From an uncultured Sphingomonadaceae bacterium (lineage in GTDB: Bacteria > Pseudomonadota > Alphaproteobacteria > Sphingomonadales > Sphingomonadaceae): a stretch of 64,000 nt of DNA. The stretch's first letter is position 1, and each line of letters starts with the position of its first letter. The DNA lies in contig CANLQI010000001.1 of the NCBI GenBank assembly GCA_947493325.1, positions 1,627,375-1,691,374 on the forward strand, read 5' to 3'. The position numbers were made by a program, and so were the translations under genes. The notes below the pieces were generated by a model. It was not told where the DNA came from and ran no database searches. It saw only the letters and a list, made by a program, of their open reading frames with translations. Of this stretch, positions 1-9,812 are shown piece after piece.

Positions 1-1
1 C

Positions 2-343
2 ATCAAACCAGCCTCGGCAAGAGCGCCGTTTGAAACCAGCGGGCCCGATGTTGCAACAGCCGCCATCCCCGGCCCGTCAGCACAGCAGATGCGCGATGCC
101 AGTGCCTTACCGCCGGGTCAACAGGAAAAAATGATCCGCGATATGGTGGAAGGCCTTGATGCCCGTCTTGCAAAGAGCCCCAATGATGCGCGCGGGTGGA
201 TCATGCTGATGCGCAGCCGTATCACGCTCGGCGAAACGGCCAAGGCGCAAAAAGCCTATGCCGATGCACAGCGCGCCTTTCGCAACAAAGGTGCGGAGCT
301 GAAGCAGATCGAAGAAGCTGCAGCAGCACTGGGTATCAGGTGA
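2..343 (+). CDS. ccmI: Cytochrome c biogenesis protein CcmI, C-terminal part (5' end outside window)
   Basis: The frame is open from base 2, upstream of the track's ATG at 89, so this is the last 113 codons of a gene that starts before the window. The visible part has a Pro/Ala-rich linker and then a TPR-like helical segment (EGLDARLAKSPNDARGWIML...). This matches the C-terminal TPR domain of CcmI/CycH, the membrane chaperone that hands apocytochrome c to the heme lyase in System I maturation. The partners ccmA and ccmB lie about 27 kb away in this window. The identification rests on a short tail, so another TPR protein is possible. Confidence 0.72.
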   Translation: MKPASARAPFETSGPDVATAAIPGPSAQQMRDASALPPGQQEKMIRDMVEGLDARLAKSPNDARGWIMLMRSRITLGETAKAQKAYADAQRAFRNKGAELKQIEEAAAALGIR

Positions 344-382
344 TAGTTTACCCGGGCGGAAATGTCCGGCAGAAAGATATGC

Positions 383-2254
383 TTATTTCTTGCCAACTTT
401 GGTGACTTTTTCACCTTTGGCGCTCTTCCACGGCATAGCCGCCATATCCGATTTAGCAAGCTGATTGACAAAAGCCTGCGCTGCACGCGCGTCGTCAAAT
501 GGCCCTGCGAGCAGCCGGTTGGTCTTGTTAATCGGCACCATCCAGCCCTGCGTATCCTTGAAAGCGTCAGGTGCCTTGCGTGACAGGCGGCGCCACTCGG
601 AAGCGAACAGGGATGTGTCCTGTCCAATCGCAATCTGCACCCATTGGCGCGCAGGGTGGACAGGTTCAGCCGGTTTTGCAGGAACCGACTTAGGTTTGGG
701 CTTTGCTTTTGCTGGGGTAATAGTAGCCAAATCCACAGCGCGACTGTCGCGTTTCAATTCTGCTTCCGGTACATTGATATCCGACATCAGACTATCAAAA
801 CTTGGTCGCCTGGCAGGTGCTACCTGATCCCTTTTGACTTTATCAAGCGCCGAATTTGAAGATGCGTAAGCAGTCTCGGAACGTTCGGCCTCTTGCGCAG
901 GGACACTCTTGGCAAGGTCAAAATTCTCTACAGAAAGTACAGGCCGTCTGGACAGAGTCACGCGCCCTGTATCGCCTGAATTCTGTGCAAGTACAGGTGG
1001 TTTTGATGCAGAAGCAATTTGCACCGGTGCTTGCGCCGGTTTAGGCTTTGGTGATCCGGCAGTTCTTGCGGTGCCCATGTTATTATTTACGGCTATCTGC
1101 GGTTTTGTCGCAGAGGCTGTAACCGGTTTTTGAGTTATATTTGCGGGCAGAGACACAGGAGCTTTTGCGTTTTGGTCAATTTTCTTATCTGCACTCACAG
1201 CTGCGACCTGCTTGTTTTGCCGTTGCCGCTGTTTTATCAGCGCCTCTCTTTCAATCTTTTTGCGGCGCCAGTCTGCACGGTTACGTTGTCCGGGACGACG
1301 CCGCTGTTTCTTGCTGGCTTTGCGCTGTGTAGCTGGTTTGGCCTGATTGGCATCCCCAAGCGGCTTGCCAGTTGGAATTAATCCGGCATCAGCGCCCGTG
1401 CCGCCGCGCACACTTGCGTATTGTGTATTGCGCGGATTAGGGCGGCCGATATTGGCGGTCTTGGGGAAATGTCCAAAATGTGCGGCGGCGGCCTGCTGCG
1501 ATTTGGTCAGGCGCGGCATATAATCAAGGTAAGGCTGGATAGAGGCGGCCAGGCGGCGCGGCATGGTGCCACGTGCCACTTTGCGTGCTTCTTTCTTGTC
1601 GCCATTTATGGCCAATATAAAAGCCCGCATACGCCAGGCCGCAGGAATATTTTTATGCAATAACGGATTCAAAAGTCGCTCTGCACCTTTTGTATCCCCC
1701 GATATGCCGAGCGAAAGTGCATAGCGCATTGTAACCTCATCGCCGCCGCCGCGTTTCAGCGCGAGCTTATAGTCACGCTGAGCATTGGCATTATTGCCCA
1801 CCAGATCATAAGCGAGTCCGCGATCTGCAGCGATAAAGCTTTCTGTCATGCCAAGCCTTAGGGCTTCGTCAAAAAGCCGCAGCGCTTCATAAGGATTTTC
1901 AGTGCCCAGCAATGCCGATGCAAGCCCCGCCTTTACGCGCGCGTTGCGCGGATTGAGCCGTTCTGCACGGGCAAAAAATCCAAGCGCGCCATCAGGATCC
2001 TTAAGAAGTAGCGCCGCATTTCCGGCATCGATCAGCGCGTCGAGATCATTCGCATTGCGTGACAGGCGTTGCAAGGCAGCCCTGAGTTCCAGAGTGCCTC
2101 TGCCCTGCTGCATCATAAGAACGGGCATGATAATCGGCGCCGCGCCCTGTTTTGCATGGGCAACAGCGGGAGCCGCCGCCAAAGCCGAACTTATTGCCGC
2201 CGCGCAAGCGGTCAGCTTCCATTCGCCTTTTGTCAACATATGCCGCAATTTCAT
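383..2254 (-). CDS. Exported TPR and SPOR-domain protein downstream of ftsZ
   Basis: 623 residues. A signal peptide ends near residue 34 (APAVAHA). TPR-like helices follow to about residue 250, with repeated A-L-x-x-F/Y and L-N-P patterns. A basic, Gln/Arg/Lys/Pro-rich linker covers about 270-530. The last 80 residues form a SPOR domain (WVQIAIGQDTSLFASEWRRL and LLAGPFDDARAAQAFVNQL). SPOR domains bind denuded glycan at division septa, so a periplasmic septal role fits the position directly after ftsZ on the same strand. A likely terminator separates it from ftsZ, so it may have its own promoter. The ATG at 2254 has a weak GGAAG site. The exact role is unknown. Confidence 0.8.
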   Translation of the reverse strand: MKLRHMLTKGEWKLTACAAAISSALAAAPAVAHAKQGAAPIIMPVLMMQQGRGTLELRAALQRLSRNANDLDALIDAGNAALLLKDPDGALGFFARAERLNPRNARVKAGLASALLGTENPYEALRLFDEALRLGMTESFIAADRGLAYDLVGNNANAQRDYKLALKRGGGDEVTMRYALSLGISGDTKGAERLLNPLLHKNIPAAWRMRAFILAINGDKKEARKVARGTMPRRLAASIQPYLDYMPRLTKSQQAAAAHFGHFPKTANIGRPNPRNTQYASVRGGTGADAGLIPTGKPLGDANQAKPATQRKASKKQRRRPGQRNRADWRRKKIEREALIKQRQRQNKQVAAVSADKKIDQNAKAPVSLPANITQKPVTASATKPQIAVNNNMGTARTAGSPKPKPAQAPVQIASASKPPVLAQNSGDTGRVTLSRRPVLSVENFDLAKSVPAQEAERSETAYASSNSALDKVKRDQVAPARRPSFDSLMSDINVPEAELKRDSRAVDLATITPAKAKPKPKSVPAKPAEPVHPARQWVQIAIGQDTSLFASEWRRLSRKAPDAFKDTQGWMVPINKTNRLLAGPFDDARAAQAFVNQLAKSDMAAMPWKSAKGEKVTKVGKK

Positions 2255-2346
2255 AAATCTTCCAAAATTACGTTGTTCATAACATATGGCCTATCCGGCC
2301 CGTCATGAACGACTGCTGATTCTATACCTGGCACCAACGCCTGTCT

Positions 2347-2378
2347 ATTAAAGTAAAGAGGGAGCAAAATGCCCCCTC
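2347..2378 (-). terminator. Likely rho-independent terminator after ftsZ
   Basis: Read on the minus strand, GAGGGGGCA and TGCTCCCTC form a 9-bp stem with one G-U pair and a TTT loop. The T-rich run TTTACTTTAAT follows. It lies 11 nt past the ftsZ stop, at the end of the dcw cluster and before the TPR/SPOR gene. Confidence 0.6.
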
Positions 2379-2388
2379 CCCCATACAG

Positions 2389-3975
2389 TTACTGGTTATT
2401 CTGACGGTTCAGAAAACGTGGGATGTTGAGCGGATTTTCATCTTCTTCATCATCTTTCACATCTTCTTTTGCGGCTTTCTCGTTACCGCGGGACAGATTT
2501 GCCATACGCTCAAACAATGTGCCGCCGCCGTTGTTGCCGGGGTTGATACGCGGTGCGGGCGGAATTTCCGCCTGCGCGGTATCATTGGCACGCTGCGGAG
2601 CTTCAGGAAAATCATCTTCCTGCTTTGCTTCGGCTTCCTGCACAGCATCATCGACATATGTTGCAACAGCAGGTGCCGCAGCTTCACTCTGCGGCGCGGC
2701 TTCGGCCTTTACACCCATTTCATCGGCTTCATCCGCAGGGAATGTCAGGTCGAGCGGTTCTTCCTCGTCCTTGCTGCCGAAAGACGGGATCTCTTCCATC
2801 ACCGTTTCCGCGCTATCCTGCACAGCCTCTTCCTGCGGCGCAGCTTCGGTTTCGCTTTCCGCTGTTTCGGCAGCAACCGGCTCAGGTGCTTCTTCCGTTA
2901 CAGGCTCTTCATCCGCTTCCTCGGCAATCGGCGCAGCGACAGGCTCCACTTTTTGCATCGGCGTGGATTTGAACGGGAATGCGCGGGCCGGTTCCGCCTG
3001 CTCGCCATTTTCATTGTCGATACCCGTGGCCACGACGGACACGCGGATCTTGCCTTCCAGATCATCGTTGAACGCACTGCCCCAGATGATATTGGCATCG
3101 GCATCGACCAACTCGCGGATATGGTTGGCAGCCTCGTCGACTTCCATCAGGCGCATGTCCTCACCGCCCGTAATGGAAATGATGACGCCTTTTGCGCCCT
3201 GCATCGACACGCCGTCGAGCAATGGGTTCGCAATGGCTTTTTCAGCCGCTTCCAGTGCGCGGTTATCGCCCTCGGCTTCGCCGGTACCCATCATCGCCTT
3301 GCCCATTTCGCGCATCACGGAGCGGACATCGGCAAAATCAAGATTGATAAGGCCCGGCATCACCATCAGGTCGGTGATCGAACGCACGCCTTGCTGCAAC
3401 ACTTCGTCGGCAAGGTGGAATGCTTCCTTGAATGTCGTATTCGGGTTGGCAACCAGGAACAGGTTCTGGTTCGGAATGACGATCAGCGTATCAACATTCT
3501 TCTGCAGCTCTTCGATACCGGCGTCAGCCGAACGTGCGCGGCGCGTTCCCTCAAACGTGAACGGCTTGGTCACGACGCCAACGGTCAATATGCCTTTTTC
3601 GCGGGCTGTCTTGGCAATTACCGGTGCTGCGCCCGTGCCGGTTCCGCCGCCCATGCCCGCGGCAATAAAGCACATATGCGCGCCTTCCAGTGCTTCATCC
3701 ACATCAACGATCGTCTCTTCAGCGGCGGCGCGCCCCACTTCGGGACGTGAGCCAGCACCTAGGCCCTGTGTGATTTCGGGGCCAAGCTGGATGCGGCGTT
3801 CTGCCGGCGAGCTGTTCAGCGCCTGCGCGTCGGTATTGGCAACGATAAAATCGACACCCTCGACGCTGGCAGCAATCATGTTGGCGATGGCGTTACCACC
3901 CGCCCCGCCGACACCGATTACGGCGATCCGCGGGCGTAATTCGTCAACTGTGGGTGGTCCGATATTGATACTCAT
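2389..3975 (-). CDS. ftsZ: Cell division GTPase FtsZ
   Basis: FtsZ polymerises into the Z-ring and recruits the divisome. The nucleotide-binding Gly-rich loop GVGGAGGN is at about 21-28, the tubulin signature GGGTGTG at 109-115, and the T7 loop NLDFADVRS further on. After the core, at about residue 320, an acidic Glu/Ala/Pro-rich linker of some 190 residues leads to the conserved tail [12 protein letters not shown], which binds FtsA and other partners. I moved the start 10 codons inside the track ORF to MSINIG, where GGGAG lies about 9 nt upstream. A 147-nt gap to ftsA could hold a separate ftsZ promoter. The protein is 528 residues, long because of the linker. Confidence 0.97.
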   Translation of the reverse strand: MSINIGPPTVDELRPRIAVIGVGGAGGNAIANMIAASVEGVDFIVANTDAQALNSSPAERRIQLGPEITQGLGAGSRPEVGRAAAEETIVDVDEALEGAHMCFIAAGMGGGTGTGAAPVIAKTAREKGILTVGVVTKPFTFEGTRRARSADAGIEELQKNVDTLIVIPNQNLFLVANPNTTFKEAFHLADEVLQQGVRSITDLMVMPGLINLDFADVRSVMREMGKAMMGTGEAEGDNRALEAAEKAIANPLLDGVSMQGAKGVIISITGGEDMRLMEVDEAANHIRELVDADANIIWGSAFNDDLEGKIRVSVVATGIDNENGEQAEPARAFPFKSTPMQKVEPVAAPIAEEADEEPVTEEAPEPVAAETAESETEAAPQEEAVQDSAETVMEEIPSFGSKDEEEPLDLTFPADEADEMGVKAEAAPQSEAAAPAVATYVDDAVQEAEAKQEDDFPEAPQRANDTAQAEIPPAPRINPGNNGGGTLFERMANLSRGNEKAAKEDVKDDEEDENPLNIPRFLNRQNNQ

Positions 3976-4122
3976 GTGTTTCCGTCTCCCGGCTTCATAA
4001 ACCAAAATTGAAGCGATTAATTTACGTCTTTCTTAATGGCACAGATTGATTCTCCGAATCACCTAAAAAATGGCTCTTTTTGGTAAAATTTTGCTTTTAT
4101 CCCCAGTTCATCGGTGAAGCGT

Positions 4123-5388
4123 TCAAAAATAGGCCTTAATCGCACGGACCACGCGCCCGAAAAGCGCACCGCCAGACATTTTATGGACCGATTGATAGCC
4201 GGTTGGCACCGTGCGAATATCAACAGGCGCATCCACCGCATAGCGCACCAATCCGGCCAGCGTTGTAAATGCCGGACCGCTATGTGCTTCGGGCATGCCG
4301 ATCAACCCCCGTGGGCGCCCGATACGAACAGTCCGGTCAAGTGCGGATTGTACGTAATCGGCTATGCCCTTCATCTCTGCGCCGCCGCCGGTCAATACGA
4401 TCTGCCGCCCGCCATTTCCAGTAAAGCCAAGCTCCTTAAGACCCTTGCCAATTTCACCGATCAGATAATCGAGCTGCTGTTTGATGACGGAGATTAATTC
4501 GGCGCGCGCAATACGGTTCTGATCATCACCCGCCGACATCTGTTCATTGGGCCCGCCCACCGGGATCATGTCACGGTGATCGGTACGGCTTGATGTGGCA
4601 GAGCCATAGAAACATTTCATCCGTTCGGCCTGATTACGGCGGATACCGAAAGCCGAGGCAATCGCATCAGTAATATCGCTTCCGCCATAGGGAATGGTGA
4701 ACAGGCCGACCAGCATATCGCCTACATAAAGCGAAATATTCGTAACCCCTGCGCCCATTTCTACAAGCGCCACGCCCAGTTCACGCTCTTCGTCGCTGAG
4801 GCAGGCCATGCCCGCCGCAATCGGCGATGCGACGATGGATTCCACGTTCAGATGGGCGGCACGGACGCAGGTATCCATGTTACGTATCGGCGCGCCGTCC
4901 GCGAGTATCACGTGAATGTCGACGCCAAGCCGGTCGGCATGCAGTCCTTCGGGCTGTTTCACGCCCGACAGTCCGTCCAGCGAATAAAGCGCAGGCTGTG
5001 CATGCAGCACGGCGCGGCCTGCCGGGTCAATCACTTCACGTCCGGCATCGAGCAGATGATTGACATCATCCTTTTCCACGCGGCCACCGCCCAGTTCGAC
5101 TTCGACGCTCGCCACACTGCTGGCAAGGCCGCCCGAGGAACAGGCGACCCAGACATCCTCAATATTGATCCCGGCAATCCGCTCCGCCTGTTCGACCGCA
5201 GTGCGCACGGCCAGTTCAGTGCGTTCCATATCGGCAATATAGCCGCGCTTGACGCCTTCGCTTGCCCGTTGACCTGTGCCCAGTACCATGAGCTCCCCGC
5301 TCTCGGTCTGCCCCGCAATCATCGCGGATACTTTCGATGACCCGATGTCGAGTGCCGTGAATATTTTCTCAACGCGCTGCGTCGTCAT
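4123..5388 (-). CDS. ftsA: Cell division protein FtsA
   Basis: FtsA is an actin-like ATPase that tethers FtsZ to the membrane. The phosphate-1 motif ALDIGSSKVSAMI is at about 12-24, the phosphate-2 region VALVEMGAGVTNISLY near 205, and the adenosine motif IVLTGGGAEMKG near 350. The last residues, LFGRVVRAIKAYF, form an amphipathic helix typical of the FtsA membrane-targeting sequence. The 421-residue length is normal. The start overlaps the ftsQ stop by 4 bases (ATGA), so the two genes are translationally coupled. Confidence 0.97.
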   Translation of the reverse strand: MTTQRVEKIFTALDIGSSKVSAMIAGQTESGELMVLGTGQRASEGVKRGYIADMERTELAVRTAVEQAERIAGINIEDVWVACSSGGLASSVASVEVELGGGRVEKDDVNHLLDAGREVIDPAGRAVLHAQPALYSLDGLSGVKQPEGLHADRLGVDIHVILADGAPIRNMDTCVRAAHLNVESIVASPIAAGMACLSDEERELGVALVEMGAGVTNISLYVGDMLVGLFTIPYGGSDITDAIASAFGIRRNQAERMKCFYGSATSSRTDHRDMIPVGGPNEQMSAGDDQNRIARAELISVIKQQLDYLIGEIGKGLKELGFTGNGGRQIVLTGGGAEMKGIADYVQSALDRTVRIGRPRGLIGMPEAHSGPAFTTLAGLVRYAVDAPVDIRTVPTGYQSVHKMSGGALFGRVVRAIKAYF

Positions 5389-6341
5389 GCCTGCATCCCC
5401 TGCTGTGTAGTTACCTGCCGCGCAGTATCTTCTTTTTCCGGTTCGGATTTGCTTTTATCGGATTGCTTGGTCTCGGCTTCTTCTTTTTTCTTGCGCGGCA
5501 TACGCAGATACGCGCGTTCCGGGTCACGCAAATCGAAATAGGTCACGCCTTTGCCAAGCAGGCGGTTGATGCCGTCCATCCGCGCAAAATTGATCCATGC
5601 CGCCGCCGCGCTTTCCTTGCCTTCCGGCAGCGCCAGTGTCTCGCCCGATTTAAAGCTGATGTTCCAGCGGCGGTTGCCGATCCATTCGGCCTTTCTGACC
5701 ATAGGAATAAGTGCAGGCGCTTCTTCAAGCAGTGCAGTCAAATCCTCGGCGCGCTCATTGGCGCGATGGCCGGTAATAAGCGGAAATTCACGCGCCTGTG
5801 CCTGAGTTACCTTGCCCAGCACAATGCCGCTTTTGTCGATCAGCAACAGCTTGCCATCATTATTCCATGCCGCATGCGGCACGCGTTCGACAATATCGAC
5901 AATCAACGTATCGGGCAGCTGGCGCGATACCCGAGCATCCTGAATCCAGCCAAACTCCATCAAGTCACTGCGCAGCTTTTCAACGTCAACCAGCGGCATC
6001 GCCCGGTCTTTTTCGGTGAGCACAATCTCATAGACTTTCAGCCGGTTGACCTTATCGGCCCCGCGCACTGTGATATGCTTGACTTCAAAACCCGCGCGGC
6101 TCGCCGCATGCGCAAATTCCTGTTTCGCCATTGCCGGCGCGCCAAAAAATTCGGCCACGCCGTATCCGACCACACCCAGTGCCAACAACACGCCCCAGGT
6201 TGCACCGCGCTGTATCTGTTTCTCTGTAAAAGGCAGCGCCTGTAACAGCTTGTTGAAGCCCGATACGCGCTTGACCGAAGACTTGCGCGGCGCGCGTTTG
6301 CGCGGGGCCGCTTTCTTGCGTGTGGTTTTTGCCTTTGCCAT
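5385..6341 (-). CDS. ftsQ: Cell division protein FtsQ
   Basis: 318 residues. A cytoplasmic tail rich in Lys/Arg (RKKAAPRKRAPRKSSVKR) precedes one transmembrane segment at about 47-67 (WGVLLALGVVGYGVAEFF). A periplasmic POTRA domain follows (HITVRGADKVNRLKVYEI), then the FtsQ beta domain and a charged tail. FtsQ bridges early and late divisome proteins. I chose the internal ATG at 6341 (MAKAKTT), four bases after the ddl stop, over the track start, which would overlap ddl by 56 bases. GGAGGAGG lies farther upstream than usual (about 28 nt), so the start is not certain. Confidence 0.93.
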   Translation of the reverse strand: MAKAKTTRKKAAPRKRAPRKSSVKRVSGFNKLLQALPFTEKQIQRGATWGVLLALGVVGYGVAEFFGAPAMAKQEFAHAASRAGFEVKHITVRGADKVNRLKVYEIVLTEKDRAMPLVDVEKLRSDLMEFGWIQDARVSRQLPDTLIVDIVERVPHAAWNNDGKLLLIDKSGIVLGKVTQAQAREFPLITGHRANERAEDLTALLEEAPALIPMVRKAEWIGNRRWNISFKSGETLALPEGKESAAAAWINFARMDGINRLLGKGVTYFDLRDPERAYLRMPRKKKEEAETKQSDKSKSEPEKEDTARQVTTQQGMQA

Positions 6342-6345
6342 ATGT

Positions 6346-7284
6346 TCAATCGCCCGCGTCCGCGAGCGCCTCCTCCACAATTGCTTCGACCAGTTCGGCA
6401 TAATTCATACCCATATGCTTCGCCTGTTCAGGCACAAGGCTATAGGGTGTCATACCGGGCTGTGTGTTCGTTTCCAGAAGGAACAGACCGTCCGCGCCCA
6501 ATTCATCATCCCAGCGAAAATCCGACCGCGATGTACCTTTACAGCCCAGCAGCCGGTGTGCTTTCAGCGCATATTCGCGGCACAGCTGCGCTATATCTTC
6601 GGGAATATCCGCCGGGCAGATATGTGTCGTCAGCCCATCAGTATATTTGGCGTCATAATCATAGAAACCCGATTTGACCTGCAGCTCCGTCACGCACAAT
6701 GCCTTGTCACCAATCACAGCGGTGGTAAGTTCGCGCCCCTTGATGAAAGGTTCCGCCAGCAGATGATCGAAATCCTGCCATGGTCCTGTGCTGTCACGCG
6801 CAATAGGGGAGCCATAATTGCTGTCATCACGCACGATAGCAATGCCGACGGACGACCCTTCATTGACCGGTTTCAGCACATAAGGCCGCGGCAGCGGATC
6901 GCCTTCATACAGCGTCTCGCATTCCACCACCTTGCCTTCAGGCATGGGAATGCCATGCGGCACCAGCGCCTGTTTGGTAAGCTCCTTGTCAATCGCGATC
7001 ACCGATGTGACCAGCCCGCTATGCGTATAGGGAATTTGCATCAGGTCGAGCATGCCCTGCACTGTGCCGTCCTCGCCCGGCGTACCGTGCAGCGCGTTGA
7101 ACACCACATCAGGGCGTATCGCATCGAGCACCATGGCAAGGTTGCGGTCCATATCAACCCGCGACACTTTGTGCCCGCGCGATTCCAGCGCATCGGCCAC
7201 GCCATTGCCGCTCATCAGCGACACTTCGCGTTCTGCAGACCAGCCGCCCATCAGCACCGCGATATGATGTTTGGCGAGTGTCAT
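6346..7284 (-). CDS. ddl: D-alanine--D-alanine ligase
   Basis: Ddl makes D-Ala-D-Ala for the peptidoglycan stem peptide in the cytoplasm. The N-terminal motif MGGWSAEREVSLMSG, the ATP-grasp motif KPVNEGSSVGI and the C-terminal ETNTQPGMTPYSL match the family. Length with the chosen start is 312 residues, normal for Ddl. The track ORF adds 50 residues that read through a palindromic repeat (RIPAKAGIQ...), so I place the start at MTLAKHH (7284). It lies in the dcw cluster between murB and ftsQ. Confidence 0.95.
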   Translation of the reverse strand: MTLAKHHIAVLMGGWSAEREVSLMSGNGVADALESRGHKVSRVDMDRNLAMVLDAIRPDVVFNALHGTPGEDGTVQGMLDLMQIPYTHSGLVTSVIAIDKELTKQALVPHGIPMPEGKVVECETLYEGDPLPRPYVLKPVNEGSSVGIAIVRDDSNYGSPIARDSTGPWQDFDHLLAEPFIKGRELTTAVIGDKALCVTELQVKSGFYDYDAKYTDGLTTHICPADIPEDIAQLCREYALKAHRLLGCKGTSRSDFRWDDELGADGLFLLETNTQPGMTPYSLVPEQAKHMGMNYAELVEAIVEEALADAGD

Positions 7285-7301
7285 GACGCGTTCCCTTTTG
7301 C

Positions 7302-7374
7302 GCTCCTGCAAAAGTAGGAGCCTAGGGCAACCGGGTACTGCGCCGCTCTGGATTCCTGCTTTCGCAGGAATACG
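7302..7374. repeat. 73-nt palindromic repeat, copy A (ddl-murB gap)
   Basis: Two hairpins in tandem: GCTCCTGC/GTAGGAGC with an imperfect arm, and ATTCCTGC-TTTC-GCAGGAAT. It aligns without gaps to copy B at 8313-8385, with 63 of 73 positions identical by eye. Its translation gives the IPAKAGIQ-type peptide often seen in spurious N-terminal extensions of proteobacterial genes. REP-like, non-coding. Confidence 0.85.
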
Positions 7375-7390
7375 ATCAGGTAGCCACAGT

Positions 7391-8293
7391 TCATACCGCC
7401 TCTCCCACACGCTGGATTTCCCATTGCAGTTCAATGCCCGAATGCGCCTTCACACGTTTGCGCACTTCCTCGCCCAGCGCCTCGATATCCGCCGATGTCG
7501 CATCACCCAGATTGAGCAGGAAATTACAGTGTTTTTCGGACACCTGTGCGTCGCCCACTCGAAGGCCGCGGCAGCCTGCCGCGTCAACCAGCTGCCATGC
7601 CTTATGCCCCTCAGGATTTTTGAATGTCGATCCACCCGTGCGCGAACGCAGCGGCTGCGATGCTTCACGTTCGGCGGCGATGCGGTCCATTTCCGCGCCG
7701 ATTTCTTTCGGATCACCGGCAACGCCCCGAAACGTTGCCCCCACCACAATCGCGCCTTTGGGCAATTCGCTATGGCGATAGCGATAGCCCATATCCACCA
7801 GCGGCACCGTGGCCAGGCTACCATCACGCAGCACCAGATCGGCGCTCATCAGTATATCACACACTTCGCGGCCATAGGCACCGGCGTTCATCCGCACCGC
7901 GCCGCCCACCGTTCCGGGAATGCCGCGCAGGAATTCCAGCCCGGCAATGCCATTATCCCGCGCCTTGCTCGCCACCGAAATGCCCGGCGCCCCGGCGCCG
8001 CTGGTCAATATCCGCTCATCCACGCGGCGCGTATCAATGGCAGCAAACGCCTTGCCGAGCCGCACGGTCACGCCGCGCTTGCCGCCATCGCGGATAATCA
8101 GATTGGAACCAAGCCCCAGCGGCCATGCCTCAATATCATCATCCAGATTGGCAAGAAAATCCTGTAAATCGGCCACGTCCCTCGGTTCAAACAGCCAGTC
8201 CGCCCGGCCGCCGCTTTTGAACCAGACAAGCGGTGCCAATGGTGCGTCAGGTTTGAGCTTACCCTGTACGGATGGCATGTTGTGTGTGCTCAT
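7391..8293 (-). CDS. murB: UDP-N-acetylenolpyruvoylglucosamine reductase MurB
   Basis: MurB reduces UDP-GlcNAc-enolpyruvate to UDP-MurNAc with FAD and NADPH. The FAD-binding motifs LGSNLIIRDGG and GIPGTVGGAVRMNAGAYG are present. So is the catalytic-serine region RTGGSTFKNPEG, which with the 300-residue length fits the shorter MurB type. The start MSTHNMPSV at 8293 has AAGGAG about 9 nt upstream. The track ORF start lies inside murC and reads through a repeat. In the dcw order it follows murC, which supplies the next step. Confidence 0.96.
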   Translation of the reverse strand: MSTHNMPSVQGKLKPDAPLAPLVWFKSGGRADWLFEPRDVADLQDFLANLDDDIEAWPLGLGSNLIIRDGGKRGVTVRLGKAFAAIDTRRVDERILTSGAGAPGISVASKARDNGIAGLEFLRGIPGTVGGAVRMNAGAYGREVCDILMSADLVLRDGSLATVPLVDMGYRYRHSELPKGAIVVGATFRGVAGDPKEIGAEMDRIAAEREASQPLRSRTGGSTFKNPEGHKAWQLVDAAGCRGLRVGDAQVSEKHCNFLLNLGDATSADIEALGEEVRKRVKAHSGIELQWEIQRVGEAV

Positions 8294-8312
8294 ACGGGCT
8301 GCTCCTTCCCGT

Positions 8313-8385
8313 GCTCCTGCGAAAGCAGGAGCCCAGAGCAATGAGGCACTGCGCAGCCCTGGATTCCTGCTTTCGCAGGAATACG
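8313..8385. repeat. 73-nt palindromic repeat, copy B (murB-murC gap)
   Basis: GCTCCTGC-GAAA-GCAGGAGC is a perfect 8-bp hairpin, followed by CTGG and a second perfect hairpin ATTCCTGC-TTTC-GCAGGAAT. It has the same length as copy A. Together with copy A it accounts for the two longest gaps within the mraZ-ddl part of the cluster. Confidence 0.87.
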
Positions 8386-8405
8386 GAAAGATGAAACCCG
8401 CCGCA

Positions 8406-9812
8406 TCATCCGCGCTTCGCCTTGATCGCATCGGCAAGCCCCGCCGCCCATTTGGTAATATCGCCCGCGCCCAGACACACGACCATGTCGCCCGCCTGGA
8501 CCGTACCAGCAAGCTCTGCAGCCAATGCATCGGCATCGGCTATGGTCGCCGCCGAACGCAGCCCACGCTGTTTCAGACCCGCAACCAGAGCTTCGGCATT
8601 AACGCCTTCAATCGGATCCTCGCCCGCTTCATACACCGGCGTCACATAGACGATATCGGCGTCGTTGAAACATTGCTGGAACTCATCCATCAGGTCGCGG
8701 AGCCGTGTGTAGCGGTGCGGCTGTACCACCGCGATGATGCGGTTTTGAGCGCCCTCGCGCGCCGCCGCCAGCACGGCTTTAATCTCGACCGGGTGATGCC
8801 CGTAATCATCGATAATGACCGCGCCACCCACTTCACCCACTTTGGTAAAGCGCCGCTTGACGCCGCCAAACGTCGCAAAACCGTTCTGCACATCTTCATC
8901 GGACATGCCCATTTGCAAACCGATCGTGACGGCAGCCAAGGCATTTTGTACGTTATGCCGCCCTGGCATCGGTAATTCGATGCCTTCAATCTTGCGGCTG
9001 GTGCCATCTTTTTCGCTGACCGTGACATCAAACCGGTTACCGCCCGGAATTGGCGTCACGTTTTCGCCGCGCACATCTGCCTGCGCGCTGAAACCATAGG
9101 TGATGATCCGGCGGTCCTTCACCTGCGGCAGGATCGCCTGCACTTCAGGATGATCGAGGCACAGGATCGCGGCTCCGTAAAAGGGCACATTTTCGACAAA
9201 TTCGATAAATGCTTTTTTAAGCACATCGAAACTGCCGTAATGCTCCATATGTTCAGGGTCGATATTGGTGACAACAGCCAGCGTCCCATCGAGCCGCAGA
9301 AAGCTGCCGTCGCTTTCGTCAGCCTCGACCACCATCCAGTCGCCATCGCCCAGCCGCGCATTGGAACCGTACGTATTGATGATGCCGCCATTGATAACAG
9401 TCGGGTCGATCCCGCCATGGTCAAGCATCGCCGCCACCATCGATGTGGTCGTGGTCTTGCCATGCGTGCCCGCAATCGCAATGGTGGATTTCAGCCGCAT
9501 CAGCTCGGCCAGCATTTCCGCGCGCTTTACCACCGGAATACGGTTTTCCAGCGCATAGACCACTTCAGGGTTCGTGCGCTTGATCGCTGTCGAGGTCACG
9601 ATCACCGCTGCGCCTTCGACATTGTCTGCCTTTTGCCCGATCATCACCTTGATACCGCGATCACGCAGACCTTCCACCACATAGCTTTCGGCAATATCGC
9701 TGCCCTGCACGGTATAGCCCAGGTTGTGCATCACTTCCGCGATGCCCGACATGCCGATACCGCCAATGCCGACGAAATGGATGGTACCGATATCAGTGCC
9801 GACTGCCTTCAT
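8406..9812 (-). CDS. murC: UDP-N-acetylmuramate--L-alanine ligase MurC
   Basis: MurC adds L-Ala to UDP-MurNAc using ATP. The N-terminal dinucleotide-like loop [16 protein letters not shown] is at about 13-28, the ATP loop [12 protein letters not shown] near 112-123, the central [12 protein letters not shown] near 310, and the C-terminal [11 protein letters not shown] near 345. Length is 468 residues, as expected. The start overlaps the murG stop (ATGA, 9809-9812). Confidence 0.97.
   Translation of the reverse strand: MKAVGTDIGTIHFVGIGGIGMSGIAEVMHNLGYTVQGSDIAESYVVEGLRDRGIKVMIGQKADNVEGAAVIVTSTAIKRTNPEVVYALENRIPVVKRAEMLAELMRLKSTIAIAGTHGKTTTTSMVAAMLDHGGIDPTVINGGIINTYGSNARLGDGDWMVVEADESDGSFLRLDGTLAVVTNIDPEHMEHYGSFDVLKKAFIEFVENVPFYGAAILCLDHPEVQAILPQVKDRRIITYGFSAQADVRGENVTPIPGGNRFDVTVSEKDGTSRKIEGIELPMPGRHNVQNALAAVTIGLQMGMSDEDVQNGFATFGGVKRRFTKVGEVGGAVIIDDYGHHPVEIKAVLAAAREGAQNRIIAVVQPHRYTRLRDLMDEFQQCFNDADIVYVTPVYEAGEDPIEGVNAEALVAGLKQRGLRSAATIADADALAAELAGTVQAGDMVVCLGAGDITKWAAGLADAIKAKRG

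Noticed and set aside
2423-4000. 525-codon plus-strand ORF antisense to ftsZ
   Set aside because: It mirrors ftsZ codon use and its translation is a Ser/Ala-rich low-complexity protein. Typical shadow in GC-rich DNA.
3976-4122. CtrA-like TTAA pair in the ftsA-ftsZ gap
   Set aside because: The TTAA copies are 12 bases apart, not the 7 of the CtrA full site, in DNA that is AT-rich anyway.
6046-7317. 423-codon plus-strand ORF antisense to ddl and ftsQ
   Set aside because: Covers two well-supported genes; the product is His/Arg-rich and without a family.
7285-7434. N-terminal 50-residue extension of ddl in the ORF track
   Set aside because: It translates a palindromic repeat and the murB 3' end. 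The internal ATG gives the normal Ddl N-terminus.
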